From Benincasa hispida (taxonomy: Eukaryota > Streptophyta > Magnoliopsida > Cucurbitales > Cucurbitaceae), in contig NC_052359.1 of assembly GCF_009727055.1 (NCBI RefSeq), positions 17,422,685-17,486,684 on the forward strand: DNA of 64,000 bases. The letters are read 5' to 3'. Shown here piece by piece: positions 11,561 to 23,283 of this stretch. The notes beneath the pieces are model-generated. The model worked only from the letters and a program-made list of their open reading frames with translations. It was not told the DNA's origin and ran no database searches. How positions within the stretch are numbered: position 1 is the first letter of the stretch; each line of letters begins with the position of its first letter. Both the position numbers and the translations under genes were made by a program.

Positions 11561-12640
11561 TATTATTATAATATTTATAATAAATAGATATTTTTATATA
11601 ATGTTTTAAAACTATAGTTAATAGAATCTTTTTAGAATTTAAATTACCCATGAAGATGGAGATTAGATGATTTTAGACTTTTTGAATTATCCATGTAGGA
11701 TTGAGAAATATTGGATTTTTTAATACGTACTTAAATCTTGGTTGTTATAATTTGAATTATAGATTTTTTGAATTAGGGATATTTTGGTCAATTATTAATT
11801 CGTAATTAATAATTCTTAAGATTATTTTGTCATTCTTTTAATATTATATATATTTTTTGTAATTTTTCAAAATGATACGTTTTATTTTTCCATTTCTCTT
11901 GTCAGTCCTAATTTAAAACCTTGTGAATAGCTAGTCTAAGAGGATTGTACACATCTCAAGGATAGGGTGATGGCAAAGAAGACAATTAAGAAAAAACAGA
12001 TAAAAGAATTTATTCCATACATAAACGTTTTTCAACCTTTTGGTGATCAATTCATGATTCGATCGATCTAAAATTTTGACTCATTGACACGAGGATCTTC
12101 CATCTAGAAAGTAGAGATTTCATTTAAAACTATCTACATTCAGCTTACAATAGGCAATTGGTTGTTACTTCAAGTGAGAGCTTTCTTATTTATTCTTCAT
12201 TATTGTTGACGTTTGTTACCACATTTATTAATCTTGAGATATATTTTGTATATACCTCTAGTTATGACTAGGAAAAACTCACTGTATCCATTATAGACTA
12301 TAATGGAGATTTTAACTTCCATTTGTGGTTTTTTACTCTTCACATCGAGAAAAATTTTTCACATTAAAATTACTTGTGTCCTATGCTTGATAATTTATTA
12401 TTATTTCTATTTAACTAATTTTCTATTAGATTCACACAAGAGAGGATAATTAATTCAAAGAATTTAGCGGGTATTAGGCCTATAGGTTTGGAATTAAGGG
12501 GTTTGGCTTCAACCCATGTTTGGGCACTTGGAATAAAATTTTCGAGATTAAGAAACTAAATCTTGGGTTTAGAATATGTTTTTTAATCAATGCCATAGAT
12601 TTGAGAAATTTTTCCTTCATCTCCTACCTCTTATCAATGT
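11561..12640. other. Unassigned AT-rich DNA
   Basis: No gene, LTR edge or tandem repeat could be supported. The right part (about 12480-12600) has gtttgg-rich text that resembles the ends of some plant DNA transposons, but no matching partner with a duplication was established. Confidence 0.4.
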
Positions 12641-13200
12641 TCGTCGATGAAAGTTGGCAATAAATGTTGGTTACTTCATGATTGACCGTTCATTGTTGGT
12701 AGCAACTGTGACCGACCATTGTAATCGTTAATGACCGACTGTTGTGACTGTTGTAATCATGAACGACTGACTATTGTGGCCGTTAATGATCGAGTATTGT
12801 GACTGTTAACGACCGGCTATTGTGACCATTAATGATCGATCGTCTTGACTATTAATGATCGACCGCAGTGACGGTCAACGACCAATGACCCTTGGTGACT
12901 GAATGTTGTGACGGTCGCAACCAATTGATTGTCTTAACCATTGGAAAATATTGACCATCTTCATCATGGACAGACAATCATCTTGAACACCATTGACCGA
13001 CCATTGTGACGGTTAATGATTGATTGTCTTAACTATTGACAACGGTTGACTGTCTTCATTGTTGATGGCTAATCGTATTAATCGTCGACAATCAACCGAT
13101 CATTGTGTCATCGTCAATTCAACGTTGTGGTCGTCTTTCACCAATGCTTGGTTGTCGGTAGTACTCGACAATTACTCTCAATAGGTTGTCTGTGATCATT
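12640..13200. repeat. Degenerate minisatellite (gttaatgaccgactattgtgac-like)
   Basis: Repeated words gttaatgacc, gaccgacyattgtgac and gttgactgtctt recur at roughly 20-30-bp spacing through this block, with GC content above its surroundings. Units are diverged and I could not define a single period. It carries no open frame of note. Confidence 0.6.
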
Positions 13201-15075
13201 GGGCGTTGCCAACTTTTTTTTCCTCCATCTCCCTTTCTTCCTCCTTTTTCCCGTAGATTTCTCATGTTTGCCGTTCATTATTTTCATAAAAATAAAAAAA
13301 AATAAAAATAGTCTCCCTTATTCTAAGATCTTCCTTGCTAAAGCATTGTGTCAATTATGCTAGTCGTGGACTCATGGATAGTCAGATGTTCTTTGTCACC
13401 TACTATGCATGGTTGATCATTAGTGTTTTGTGTGTTTTCCCCTCTTTCTTCTTCTTCCACTTGCCCCCCTTTTACTTAGGAACTTTAAAGATTGAAGTTT
13501 TGTATCAATCTTGCTTATCATGGGTCATCAAATTCTCTTTATCGATTGTTGTACTACCATCCTTGGTAATAGTCATCCATTGGCCGTCGCAGACAATTTT
13601 TTCTTTGTTCCTTTCTCTACTTTTTCCCTTAAATTTCTCATTTCTTTCTCCTTCTTCTTCATTTTTCCACAAAAAATATAATAAAAATAAAAAATGACTG
13701 ATGGATTAAGAATGTTATTAAATGTAAACCTCAAAGGTTAAAATTATTTCATGACAAGGAAAAAGTCTAATTTAGGAATTTAAAGAAAAACTTTCTTTGT
13801 TATAAATGTGTTAGCATACTAAATTTCAAACTTTACTACTTTCTTATCAAAAGATAAACGTGTTATTTGAAAAGAGATAAATTAAGAATTTAAAGGTAAA
13901 TGAGGTTAACTTAATTTCAGAGCTTTGTTATTTTGTTACTAAAAACTATTTTTTTATGTTAAAATAACTAAATCATTGCCACTGATACAATATTGTCAAA
14001 AAAATTAATGAACAAAATGAATTAAATAGGATTACAAAGGACAAAACTAATATAAATTTCATTTTAAAATGAATAGAGTAAATTTTTATTTCAAAATTAT
14101 CATAAAAATTAATGCAAGATACACTATATGTTATATAGTTCACAATTTAACCAATAAAAAACAGAAAAAAAAATCAGAATATCCAAACTCATGTCGATAC
14201 CCCAAATATAGGCTTCAAAATCCCAGACTTCCAAATACTTCATCCCAAGTACGGATATTTGTATTTTCCAAACTTTAGAACCTCCTCAAATCAGTCTCAG
14301 GCATTTGATTCCCAGACTTCTGTTTTAATGTCTATGCCCCAAACATTCCTTTTAGTATTTCTTTTTTCAAAAGATCGTTTTAATCTAAACACGCTTCTAA
14401 TAGAAACTATTTGCGGATGGCTTTGCTGCTTTAATACTTCCCATTCCCATATTGTATTATTTGTTAAAAGAAAAAGATCGCCATTAGTTTTTGTTGTTGT
14501 TATTTATTTATTTATTATTATTTTTTCAATTAGGACTTCCTGGGAATTAAGCTTAATTCTCACTAAATACGTCTATTTTATTTATATCTGTTTTTCTTAG
14601 TGCTTTGAAATTTTATTATAATTCATTTTCTATTCACGCGAGTGTTAAATTGAAGGAAATGAAGCTTTAATTAATTTGTTTTGTATCTATTCCCATACAT
14701 TTGCTTGTATTTAATCATAAGCACTATAGTAAAAAATTCTTATAATATCATATCATTTTATTTTTTTGCTCATCAAACACGTGGCTAAAGATCATTGTTA
14801 CAAAAAAAAAAAAAATTGACCTTTTACATAGCGTGTATTTTAATTGTCTTTTGAAAATGTATTTTCTTCGTTACATTTTTTTATAGACAATTTTGGAAGA
14901 AATATCGATTAAATAAAACACTTTTTAATCTAAAAAAGGGAAATAAAACGTAGCCTAACTCTTAGACCCAAGTGAGGAACTTTTGAATGCCACGACAAGT
15001 TTATCAAAACCAACAAACATTCCTTCGATTTCATTATCATTCAATTCTCATATTTTAAAGTTTGTTCATAAAGAG
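13201..15075. other. Unassigned AT-rich DNA
   Basis: Pyrimidine-rich tracts (13220-13260, 13430-13470, 13590-13680) produce long but meaningless open frames. No protein family, RNA or repeat boundary could be supported. Confidence 0.4.
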
Positions 15076-15079
15076 TATT

Positions 15080-15330
15080 AATAATAACACTCCAATTAAG
15101 TGCAAGTTATTCGATTGGTATGGCATGGGAGAGATTGTTGTAAAAGGACAGTGGTCTTCTAATGATCTAATTACATTTGTTCATCACATTCCAATTAGAC
15201 CACATGCAGTTAGAGTCTAGGTTGATATTTCAAAGAAACCAATAGTAAATTTATAGAGGCCTACACATAAAAAATGTCTTGTACAGGTAGTATGGTTGCA
15301 TGGGTCATTGACAAAGTGACCATTGGTACA
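15080..15330 (+). pseudogene. Remnant resembling CACTA transposon TNP1-like accessory protein
   Basis: Plus-strand translation gives CKLFDWYGMGEIVVKGQWSS followed by FVHHIPIRPHAVRV, then stops. This resembles a conserved block (KCKLLDW.GTGEVVAEGRW, VHHIPLGP.A.RVWVD) found in plant genes associated with En/Spm (CACTA) transposons. The block is broken by stop codons at about 15218 and 15255 and further out. No CACTA termini could be placed confidently around it. The identification rests on memory of the motif, so a profile search is needed to confirm it. Confidence 0.5.
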
Positions 15331-16190
15331 TTATACTCTAGGTCTATTTATTTGCACTTAATAAATAATCTCTCTAGATTTACTTTACTATTTGGTTAAA
15401 TACATGCAAGAGGATCAAAGATGATAGTCTAGTTAACTACATGATGATGTAATTACGTTGGACAATTGATAAATTTTATATGTTGTGAACTAACTTATCT
15501 TGATGGTAATCAACTTAAGTTAAACACTTTAACAATGTTAAGTAACTCCTTTATTATAGAAGAATTATTGAACACTTTATTTTTTTTTTAATGTATATGG
15601 ATTACAAAATTTAAATTAGAAATGAAGTTATGTGGTATTTTATGTGTTATATATGTAAAGTGCTTTGTGTGTAGATTTTTCAGTTAAAAATAAAAAGTAG
15701 ATATCGTTGAAATTGAATCAATTTATTGGATATTTAAATAATAAAATGAGTTCATTTAATTTGTAGCACAAAAAGTAAATTGAGTTACTCAGAAACAAAA
15801 ACACAATATTAAAAATTATATTATTAAAAAACTTATACTTTTATAGCCATGATTAAAAATTATTACAAAATTCTTATACCAAAATATAAATGCAATGGAA
15901 AGGTGGTTGCAATAGCCATAGCAATGAGAAAAGATTAAATCATAACATTTGCGAAAAAGAGAGAGAGAAAAAAGTAAATAAGTTTATTATAGTAGAAGAT
16001 TAAGACTATAGATTTGTATATAATAACTAATATGAATCCAACAATTGATCCATGAGATGTATCAAAAGGATATCCCAAGAAGCAAAGACAAAAAGGATTT
16101 AAGAGAGTTTCACAATACATCTTTAAAGACCAGCTAATGTACAAGAAAAGAAAAAGATTAGTGATATTAAAAGCTTTGTGTTTATTCAAA
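15331..16190. other. Unassigned AT-rich DNA
   Basis: No coding or repeat feature could be supported on either strand. The minus-strand open frame at 15935-16189 is low-complexity hydrophobic text from AT-rich DNA. Confidence 0.4.
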
Positions 16191-16452
16191 CGCCCTTTGA
16201 TGTTATCTGTTCCAAATATTGCTTTAAGTTTGATGATTAAGCCGAATCATTAAATAAGTCTTGATCGAGCTAATTCTTGAGTAAATTGTCTTAGGATCTA
16301 AGAGTGACCATCATAGATTCTAAGTTCGATCTAAGAGTTATTCATCCATCTAACTAAACTCTTGGTTGGAATCATTCATTAAATTAGTCTTATTTGTGAG
16401 TGTTTTCAAAGATCCTAGAAGGATCTATAGCTTTTCATAAATCAAACATTGT
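16191..16452 (+). repeat. Probable 3' end of 5' LTR, gypsy G3
   Basis: The stretch ends just before a methionyl-type primer site at 16454, so its right end is most simply the end of a plus-strand LTR. The left limit is not determined. The element it belongs to is inferred to resume at 24738 on the far side of copia F, because the gag there is on the same strand and lacks its own LTR. Confidence 0.45.
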
Positions 16453-16453
16453 A

Positions 16454-16467
16454 GGCGCTTATTATTT
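16454..16467 (+). promoter_or_regulatory. Primer-binding site (initiator tRNA-Met type) of gypsy G3
   Basis: Sequence ttggtatcagagta matches the tRNA-iMet complement TGGTATCAGAGC at nearly all positions and is followed by ttgatcaacatccgtgg, a typical leader start. Confidence 0.6.
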
Positions 16468-16993
16468 GGTATCAGAGTATTTGATCAACATCCGTGGCCA
16501 GCTCTAGAGGTAAAATATGTTTACTTTGTTTCAATTTGTTTCTTTTCTATTTTTACTTTAAAGTAGCTATTTACATCATATAATACAAGCGGTGCTACAA
16601 CTTGTCAAATCTTCTTGAAATTTTCTCTTGGATAAAAGAAATCAGCAGAAATAAAAAGAAATAAAAGAAAATATTAGCACAAAAGAATGTTCAAAGATTC
16701 AAGGTACATGTAAAGTTCTCTTCATTAGATTTTATTTTATTCAAATTTTTGGGTTGCAGATCCCAAAAAAATGTTACTCTAGTCTTAGTTTGTGATAGTT
16801 GATAATTTGGATCGGTTGTAACAAAATTTGTCGTAAGATTGTACCACAATTTAAAACAACTATTATATCTTTGACCTAGTACCAAAAATCTATACATGAG
16901 TGATTTGACACAAGTGTCCTTGAGTGAAATTGATGAGAAGTGTGGAAAGGTTCTTATTACTAACTTGACAATTTCATAGAATGAAGAAATATT

Positions 16994-17741
16994 TGTTGTG
17001 GGTATCCAACCCACTGGTTGCGCAAGCAAGACTTTACTTTAAACTTGTTTTTTGTGAGTTCAATTGCAGCTAATTTTTTAGATTGATCCATATTGAAGGT
17101 TTTCTTTTATGCGATATGAAGATGAACTAAGGAAAAGGAGATTGAAAAAAAAAATAAAAAAAAATCGAAGAGAAAGACAACAGTTTTATTTGTCAGCGAC
17201 AACTTCCACAAAATTGTTGATTGCCAAAGTTTGAACCATTGGATCGTGCTGAAATTTGGTCAACCTATTCCATACGGTCTTGTTTTGAACGATTAGATCG
17301 TTATTTGGAGCTATGGTTTGTCCGTAATCGCTGTCAAACAAAATCTGTAAAATTTAATGAATTTCATTCTTTTTATCTCTTAAGTGTTCATCTTTTACGT
17401 ATGAAAGTATTGGTGGGTAGTGAACCTTTGTATGACTGATTTGTATTTTTTTTATTCCTCAGTTTTATCAGAATAACAAAAGTTAACAAGAGCGGGCTCT
17501 TCACAAGTTTCGTGGTTTTTACTCTTTACATCGAAGGGGTTTTTCATATATAATTCGTGTTTGCTCTTTGCTTTTAGTCTCCTAGAATTTTGTGTTTATT
17601 GCTGTCCATTGTTGATTGATTGCTTGGTGATTATTTGGTGATTATTTAGTGATTTATTTGTAGTGTTTTGGAGATCAATTGTTAGGTTGATTGTTGGAGG
17701 AGATCTTAGTGGGTTGTTTTTATATTGCTTGGGTCCTATCA
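16994..17741 (+). repeat. 5' LTR of copia F
   Basis: Begins tgttgtgggtatcc and ends cctatca just before the primer site. It aligns with 23989-24732 through gttgcgcaagcaagacttta, ttttttagattg and gatcttagtgggttgtt. An older leader of gypsy G3 precedes it. Confidence 0.88.
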
Positions 17742-17742
17742 A

Positions 17743-17757
17743 TTGGTATCAGAGGGG
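17743..17757 (+). promoter_or_regulatory. Primer-binding site of copia F
   Basis: Sequence ttggtatcagagggg follows the LTR end by one base and matches the initiator tRNA-Met complement, the normal primer for plant copia elements. Confidence 0.85.
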
Positions 17758-17777
17758 GTTTTGATTGAATCATTATT

Positions 17778-18638
17778 ATGGAGTCTACTAGTAATGGTGG
17801 AGGTAGTTCAATGATAAAATTGACATCGACAAATTATTCCATCTGGAGATCGATGATGGATGATTTTTTATATTGCAAAGATTTTTTTGATCCAATTGAA
17901 ACAACCATAAAAGTAGATGACACAATTTCTAAACCTTCAAAACTAGAGAAAATGGAAAAAAAAAAAGATTGGAAAAAGTTAAAGAGAAAAACTTTGGTGA
18001 CTATTAGGAAACGGGTTGATATTAGCATTTTCAACCATGTATCTAAAAAGTTTGACCCATATGAGTTATGGAAGAAATTGGAAGGTCTTTATAAGAGGAA
18101 GACTACACATAACAAAGCTTCTTTAATCAAACAACTTGTTTATTTGAAATTGAAGGCCGAGAAGTCTGTTTCTGAGCATTTTAGTGACTTTCAAGATATT
18201 ACTAATAAGCTAACTACTATGAAGAATGATTTTGATGATGAATTGCAAACTTTGTTCTTGTTGAGTTCTTTGCCAAACAATTGGGAAACTTTGGTTGTGA
18301 CTATTAGCAACTCTGCTCCAGAAGGTGTTTTATCTTTAGATGTTATCAAACAAAACATATTCAATGAAGAGATAAGAAGAAAAGAGATCGAAGTTGATAA
18401 TTCATATTCTCTTGTTGCTGAGAATCTTGGAAGAAACAAGAATGAGGGATCTAAAGACCGTGGTAACTCAAAAGGGAGGTCCAAGTCTAAAGACAAAGAG
18501 CCTAGGACATGTAATTACTGTAACAAGCTTGACCATATAAAAAAGTTTTGCAATCTTGGAAGAAAGAACAAAGTAAGAAGTAAGATTCACAAAAAGAGGA
18601 AGATGATAAAAATACTGTTGCATTATTTCTTAGCGTGA
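17778..18638 (+). CDS. Copia F gag (UBN2-type) with zinc knuckle
   Basis: A 286-residue open frame and the longest intact gag in the window. The ATG at 17778 follows the primer site by 20 bases and gives MESTSNGGGSSMIKLTSTNY, the standard copia gag N-terminus. The central 70-210 region is the UBN2 gag domain (FDPYELWKKLEGLYKRKTTH, LLSSLPNNWETLVVT). Near residues 245-258 is CNYCNKLDHIKKFCN, a CCHC zinc knuckle with Asp replacing the usual Gly. The tail is highly basic. Gag would form the virus-like particle. The next domain, protease, follows in a broken frame, so no Gag-Pol is made from this copy. Confidence 0.85.
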   Translation: MESTSNGGGSSMIKLTSTNYSIWRSMMDDFLYCKDFFDPIETTIKVDDTISKPSKLEKMEKKKDWKKLKRKTLVTIRKRVDISIFNHVSKKFDPYELWKKLEGLYKRKTTHNKASLIKQLVYLKLKAEKSVSEHFSDFQDITNKLTTMKNDFDDELQTLFLLSSLPNNWETLVVTISNSAPEGVLSLDVIKQNIFNEEIRRKEIEVDNSYSLVAENLGRNKNEGSKDRGNSKGRSKSKDKEPRTCNYCNKLDHIKKFCNLGRKNKVRSKIHKKRKMIKILLHYFLA

Positions 18639-19526
18639 TAATTTTGTCAACTTGATTTGTGCAACTAGTGAGTGTCATCATGTAGAGAGTTCAAACACGG
18701 AGTGGGTGGTAGATTAAAGTACTTCATACCATTATGTTCCTAAAAGAGAGTATTTCATAAACTATCAATCTTGTGATTTTGGTAATGTGAAGATGGGAAA
18801 CGAGGGCTCAGCTAGCATAGTTGGCTTAGGTGATATTCGTGTGAAGACAAGTGTTGGGTGCACGCTTACATTAAAGAATGTGCACGATATTCTTGATTTA
18901 CATCTTTGATCAAGAAGGATTTCGACATACCTTTTGTGATGGTAAGTGGAAATTGACTAAGATTTCATTAATAATTACTCGAGGTGAGTTATGGTTCTCA
19001 TTGTATATAACAAACTCGAGCATATGTTCTTCTGAGTGGAATGCAATAGAAAAAATAAGTTGAATGTATTATCACTTATTCTTGTTGATAAAATAGTTTC
19101 TCTTGACCCTCGTGATCATTGTTTGGGTGATAAGCAAGATCGAATTTCCTTTTCTGGGAAGTCCACCAGAAGGCAAGAAACATTGGAGTTAATACATTTT
19201 GATAGTTATGGGCCTATTAAGGTGGATTCACTTGATGACAATAAACATTTTCTCACTTTTATTGATGATGCTACTTGAAGAACTTAGGTGTATATGTTGA
19301 AGACAAAAGCCAAGTGTTTGAGATTTTTAGGAAGTTTCATGTCATGGTAGAAAGGGAGATCAAAAGAAAATTGAAGTGTCTTCGATCTGATAATGATAGT
19401 GAGTATAATTAAAATGAGTTAAAGTATTATTGTTCACAACATGTCATTAAACATGAGAAGACATAGCCTGGCATACTACAACACAATGGAGTTGCTGAGA
19501 GGATGAACAAAACCATTATATAGAAG
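18639..19526 (+). pseudogene. Copia F protease, pre-integrase and integrase N-part, broken
   Basis: After gag the match continues across stops and frame shifts. Near 18700-18770 a protease block appears in which the catalytic DSG-type triad has become D-stop-S (EWVVD*STSYH). KMGNEGSASIVGLGDIRVKT (18792-18850) is the following conserved strand. Segment 19036-19278 carries the integrase entry (ETLELIHFDSYGPIKVDSLD, KHFLTFIDDAT), including the first catalytic Asp region. Protease would cleave the polyprotein and integrase would insert cDNA; neither is possible here. Confidence 0.8.
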
Positions 19527-20294
19527 GTGAGGTGTATGCTTAGGATATCTGATCTTCCTAAGAAATTCTGGGGTGAAGCAATGCAATGTGTCGTGTATTT
19601 GATTAATCAATCTCCATCAATTCCTCTTGGTCTAGCCATTCTAGAGAGAGCATGGAAGGGATATAATCCCACTTGTTTGCATCTCAGAGTCTTTTGCAGC
19701 AAGGCATACATGCATGTTTCTAAAGAACAAAGGTCAAAGTTTGATTTGAAGACCAATTCATGTATTTTTGTTTGGTATAGGGATGAAGAGTATAGGTATA
19801 GGCTCTACGATCCAGCAAAGAAAAAGGTAGTGAGAAGCAAAGATGTAGTATTCTTTAAGCACGAGAAAGGTGCAAATCTTCTTAGTACAAGGTACACTTC
19901 TACTTCAAAGTTGTGTTTTGATACTACTAATGATTCTACTTCTACTCCATCTTTTGCTCAACTAACAAATGAGAATGTTGATGATGTACATGATGATGTT
20001 GGTGAGATACAACCTAATAGTAATGTACTAGATCATGTTGATGATGATGATCTTGATGAGTCTTCATCTGATGAAGAAATTCTTGAGGAAGATACACATG
20101 AGGAAGTGATTCATGAAGAAGTTAATGAGCAAAGGGAGCAACCTATTCTCCAAGTGGAGGATACTCAGGCTCGAAATTCCATCAGAGTGCATAAACCTTC
20201 AATAAGTTATCGAAACTCAGAGTTGATTCTAGTTGGTGAAGATGGAGAGCCAGAGAACTGTCAAGAGGTCTTGTCTCATAATGAAAAAGACTAG
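19527..20294 (+). pseudogene. Copia F integrase C-terminal part
   Basis: A 255-residue open segment continuing the integrase. The HNGVAERMNKTI block just upstream (19485-19520) has the catalytic Glu and a stop. It then reads DLPKKFWGEAMQCVVYLINQ, the usual post-catalytic helix, and FDLKTNSCIFVWYRDEEYRY (the GYS-like fold of copia integrase). A very acidic low-complexity linker, HVDDDDLDESSSDEEILEED, leads to the RT. It stops with TAG where the RT linker would read KD.WLDAMKEEI, so the stop is probably a W-to-stop change. Confidence 0.8.
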
Positions 20295-21134
20295 TGGCTC
20301 GATGCAATGAAGGAGGAGATAAATTTCCTGCAAAAGAATGGAACCTATGAGCTAGGGAAGCCTCCAAAGGGCAAGAAAATATTTTAAAATAGATAGATTT
20401 TCAAATACAAGAAGAATGGTAAGAAAATAGTGAGGGAAAGCCAGATTAGTGGTTAAGAGATGCAACCAGAAAAAGGGCATTGACTTTGATGAGATGTTCT
20501 CTCTAGTGGTCAAAACGACATCTATCAGAACAGTGTTTGGGATGAGTCATAAGTCTTGATCTTATGATAGAGCAACTTGATGTAAAAATTTCTTTTTTAC
20601 ATGGTGACTTGCATGAAGAGATCTACATGGAACAATTTGAAGGATTTGAAGAAAAAGGGAAAGATAAACTTGTTTGCAAGTTGAAGAAGAGTCTTTATGG
20701 GCTTAGACAGACACCAAGGCTGTGGTACAAGAAATTTGATTCATTTATGATAAACAATGATTACAAACAAACTACAACTAATTCTCTTTTTTATTTTAGA
20801 AGGTTCCTTACAGGCAACTTCGTCATTCTTCTTTTATATATAGATAATATGTTGATAGGCACAAGATATAGATATCATTCAAAATTTGATGAAAGATTGT
20901 TCTAAGTCATTTGACATGAAAGATTTGGATCCTGTTAGACAAATCTTAGGTATGGAGATTTCTTGTGATAGAAAAGCTGAGAAATTATGGTTATCGTAGG
21001 AGAAGTATATTGAATGGGTGCTAGAAAGGTTCAATATGAAGCATGCTAAGGCTATCAGTACACCACTAGTAACTCACTTTAAGCTAAGTAAGAGAGCTTG
21101 CCCTACAATAGAGAAAGAGAAAGAAGTTATGTCA
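20295..21134 (+). pseudogene. Copia F reverse transcriptase with altered YxDD (YIDN)
   Basis: RT blocks in order: WLDAMKEEINFLQKNGTYEL (from 20294), DVKISFLHGDLHEEIYMEQF (20576-20640), VCKLKKSLYGLRQTPRLWYK, then the catalytic strand at about 20830-20860, which reads LLLYIDNMLIG. Copia RT normally has YVDD here, so the second Asp is replaced by Asn, predicted to abolish activity. Frame shifts follow at about 20905 and 20998. The reading is cut at 21134-21139 by the solo LTR and resumes at 23284. Confidence 0.85.
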
Positions 21135-21139
21135 TTCAT
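21135..21139. repeat. Target duplication, left, of nested solo LTR
   Basis: Sequence attca pairs with attaa at 23279-23283 with one difference. Removing the LTR and one copy restores a continuous copia reading across the junction (VMS followed by a TPYSS block). Confidence 0.7.
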
Positions 21140-23278
21140 GAAGGAAATCGAACTCGAGATTTCCATAAGCAGCGGAAATAAGATCATTCCAAATTACAAT
21201 CATGAATGAACATTACAAATTACAGTTATATACAAAACATGTAGCTATACAATTAATATAGAAGTTACAGCATAAACACTACAAATGAACAAGGAAGAAC
21301 TGTACGAACATTTGTAGACTCGTCTCCATGCTCCTTTGCACACGAACACTCGAACAACAGCAACCTCGAACGCTCGATCTACACGACCACAATACAGCAC
21401 GAACACTTCGCGCTCAAACTCAGCGATCGCCTCGGTCACGAACTCCTCAGCAACATAAACGGCCTCCACAAAACCTCGATGGTGTCGAGTTGAGTATGAC
21501 ACCACCAAGAAGTTACCTTGGTATTCTCGGTGTGAGAATCCAGAGGGTGGGCTCTGTTCATCCTTGGAATGAGGCAGATGAAGGAGGAAACACCGATCGT
21601 GTACACGACTGGGCAAGTGGGAGATGGCGGAAACTATCTATAGGTCGATGCCCCAATTCGTTTAGTAAAATCTGGTGGAGATCTAACGTATAGATCGATG
21701 CCTAATCATTTAGCTAAAGCTACGCGATCGTCTAGCGAAAGCTATGCGATCGTTTAGCTCATCATTTAGCTCGGTGTCTGTCACCTACAAATACTACATG
21801 ATCGTTTACTAAATCACGCTGTCGCTTAATAAATCGTTATTTACTTAACAAGCGCCGTGAGTTATTTTTGTTGAGAGAAAAACTCAAAACTATTTTTAAT
21901 CTTTTGTAAAAACCTTTCAATACTTACTAAAATTAGGAAAACAATTTTTCTTTTAACTCACAATTACCATGAATCACCAATAATCACCCACTCAATTGGT
22001 TATTAAAGAAAAAGAATTAATTATCCAATAATTAATATTATTATAAATATAAATGATAACCAACTTATCATACTATATTTATAACCTATAGTTTTAATAT
22101 TTCATCTCATGAAACATATAAACCATAGTTATTTTTCTATTCCATCGTACTCAATGTAAATCTCATTTACATCAATCCTCCACTAGATGTATCTCATACA
22201 TCATACCGATTATATCATATATAATCAAAATACCTCTAGTTAATTTGAACATTTCAAATCAACACCAAGAACTGATCCTCAACTGAATCCATTGAGCTAC
22301 CAAGGGGACCTCATGGACTTGTAGCTCGAAGCTCCAACAGTACATGAATAACTGACTAAACTCTTTAGTTACGGAATCCACCATCCGTTAACTGCCAGGC
22401 ACTCCACTAAAGACTGGCAGTTGAACTTTCCTTACCACAGATATATTATGTTTCCATCTTAACCAATCAACAGTGCGACAAACCTTCACAGATCACTCGT
22501 AAGTACAGTTGGGCCAATAACCATTATGCCTCTGTAGTTACATCTGTCTCCTTAAGTACCACTAATCTCTCTAATAAACATAAGTCATAGTCATACTATG
22601 AATGAGTCTTCTCTTCCAAAGAGAAGTTGTGGCCACTATGTTCAATCCCTGGAATTAGTCAGGAAAGGAGTGAATTCCATCTTGTAGATTAAGTTCCTAG
22701 CTCCCAGATCAGACAAGTCCCTAAAAAGGTAAGCATGTTGAGTTGGCAATCTAGCCACTCTCACCCATACTAATCAAAGGATCACTCTCAAAGGAAAGAG
22801 TTCTCAAAACACTCAAGATTGAGGTCGTGTCACCTATGGTCATGTAGGTAAGATGCAAGTCTCTAGTATCAGCGACATTATATACAGTGTCTAGTCATTT
22901 CGTGGTCCAGGTCTTATACAAACTCTTTGTATAGGACACCCCCCACTCGCACGTCTCCACATGAATGGTTAGGGTTTACCATCTATAGTAGTTTACAATA
23001 CTTGAAAACATCTACAAAGCTGGTCGTATCCGTAGTTCACCAGGATCAGGTATCCCACCTTAATCCTTATATTATAGACCTATTCAGGTTATCACTTAAG
23101 GCATGATCCACTTGTATATCACATATACATGCTTAAGTTGACATAAGATAACCGGGGAGCTTTGTTTATTGGATATGAGTAAATGTCAGAATTAAATAAC
23201 ACTTAATTTATTCATTAAACAATGTGTATCTTTACAAAACAACGAGACTCCGGGAGAATTAGGATACCAATCCTAACA
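21140..23278 (-). mobile_element. Solo LTR (2.1 kb) of a copia-type element
   Basis: Minus-strand LTR beginning TGTTAGGATTGGTATCC at 23278 and ending near tgaaggaaatc at 21140, bounded by near-identical 5-bp direct repeats. There is no internal region or second LTR, so it is probably the product of LTR-LTR recombination. It contains a cluster of gcgatcgtttag-like repeats (21690-21850) shared with the LTR at 63018-64000, of which it is a relative. The middle (22250-22990) resembles the gggtaaaac/ctacagtgag region of the LTRs at 3252 and 35180 in opposite orientation. Long open frames inside (21245-21693) are not genes. Confidence 0.8.
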
Positions 23279-23283
23279 ATTAA

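Noticed and set aside
13335..13697. 120-codon open frame on the plus strand
   Set aside because: It is driven by pyrimidine-rich low-complexity DNA, encodes repetitive Phe/Leu/Ser text and has no promoter, motif or neighbour to support it.
12470..14420. Possible DNA transposon with gtttggg-rich ends
   Set aside because: The two ends share only general composition (gtttgg/ccaaac); no true inverted repeat or target duplication could be aligned by eye.
14069..14600. Two overlapping plus-strand open frames
   Set aside because: AT-rich, no recognisable domain, no splice or promoter context.
14723..14738. cactatagtaaaaaat as a CACTA 5' terminus for the TNP1-like remnant
   Set aside because: No matching inverted end or 3-bp duplication was found on the other side of the remnant.
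16691..17029. 112-codon minus-strand open frame
   Set aside because: It crosses the boundary of the copia F 5' LTR at 16994, so it cannot be an ancestral gene.
21245..21693. Open frames of about 120 codons on both strands
   Set aside because: Both lie inside the solo LTR and have no family features.
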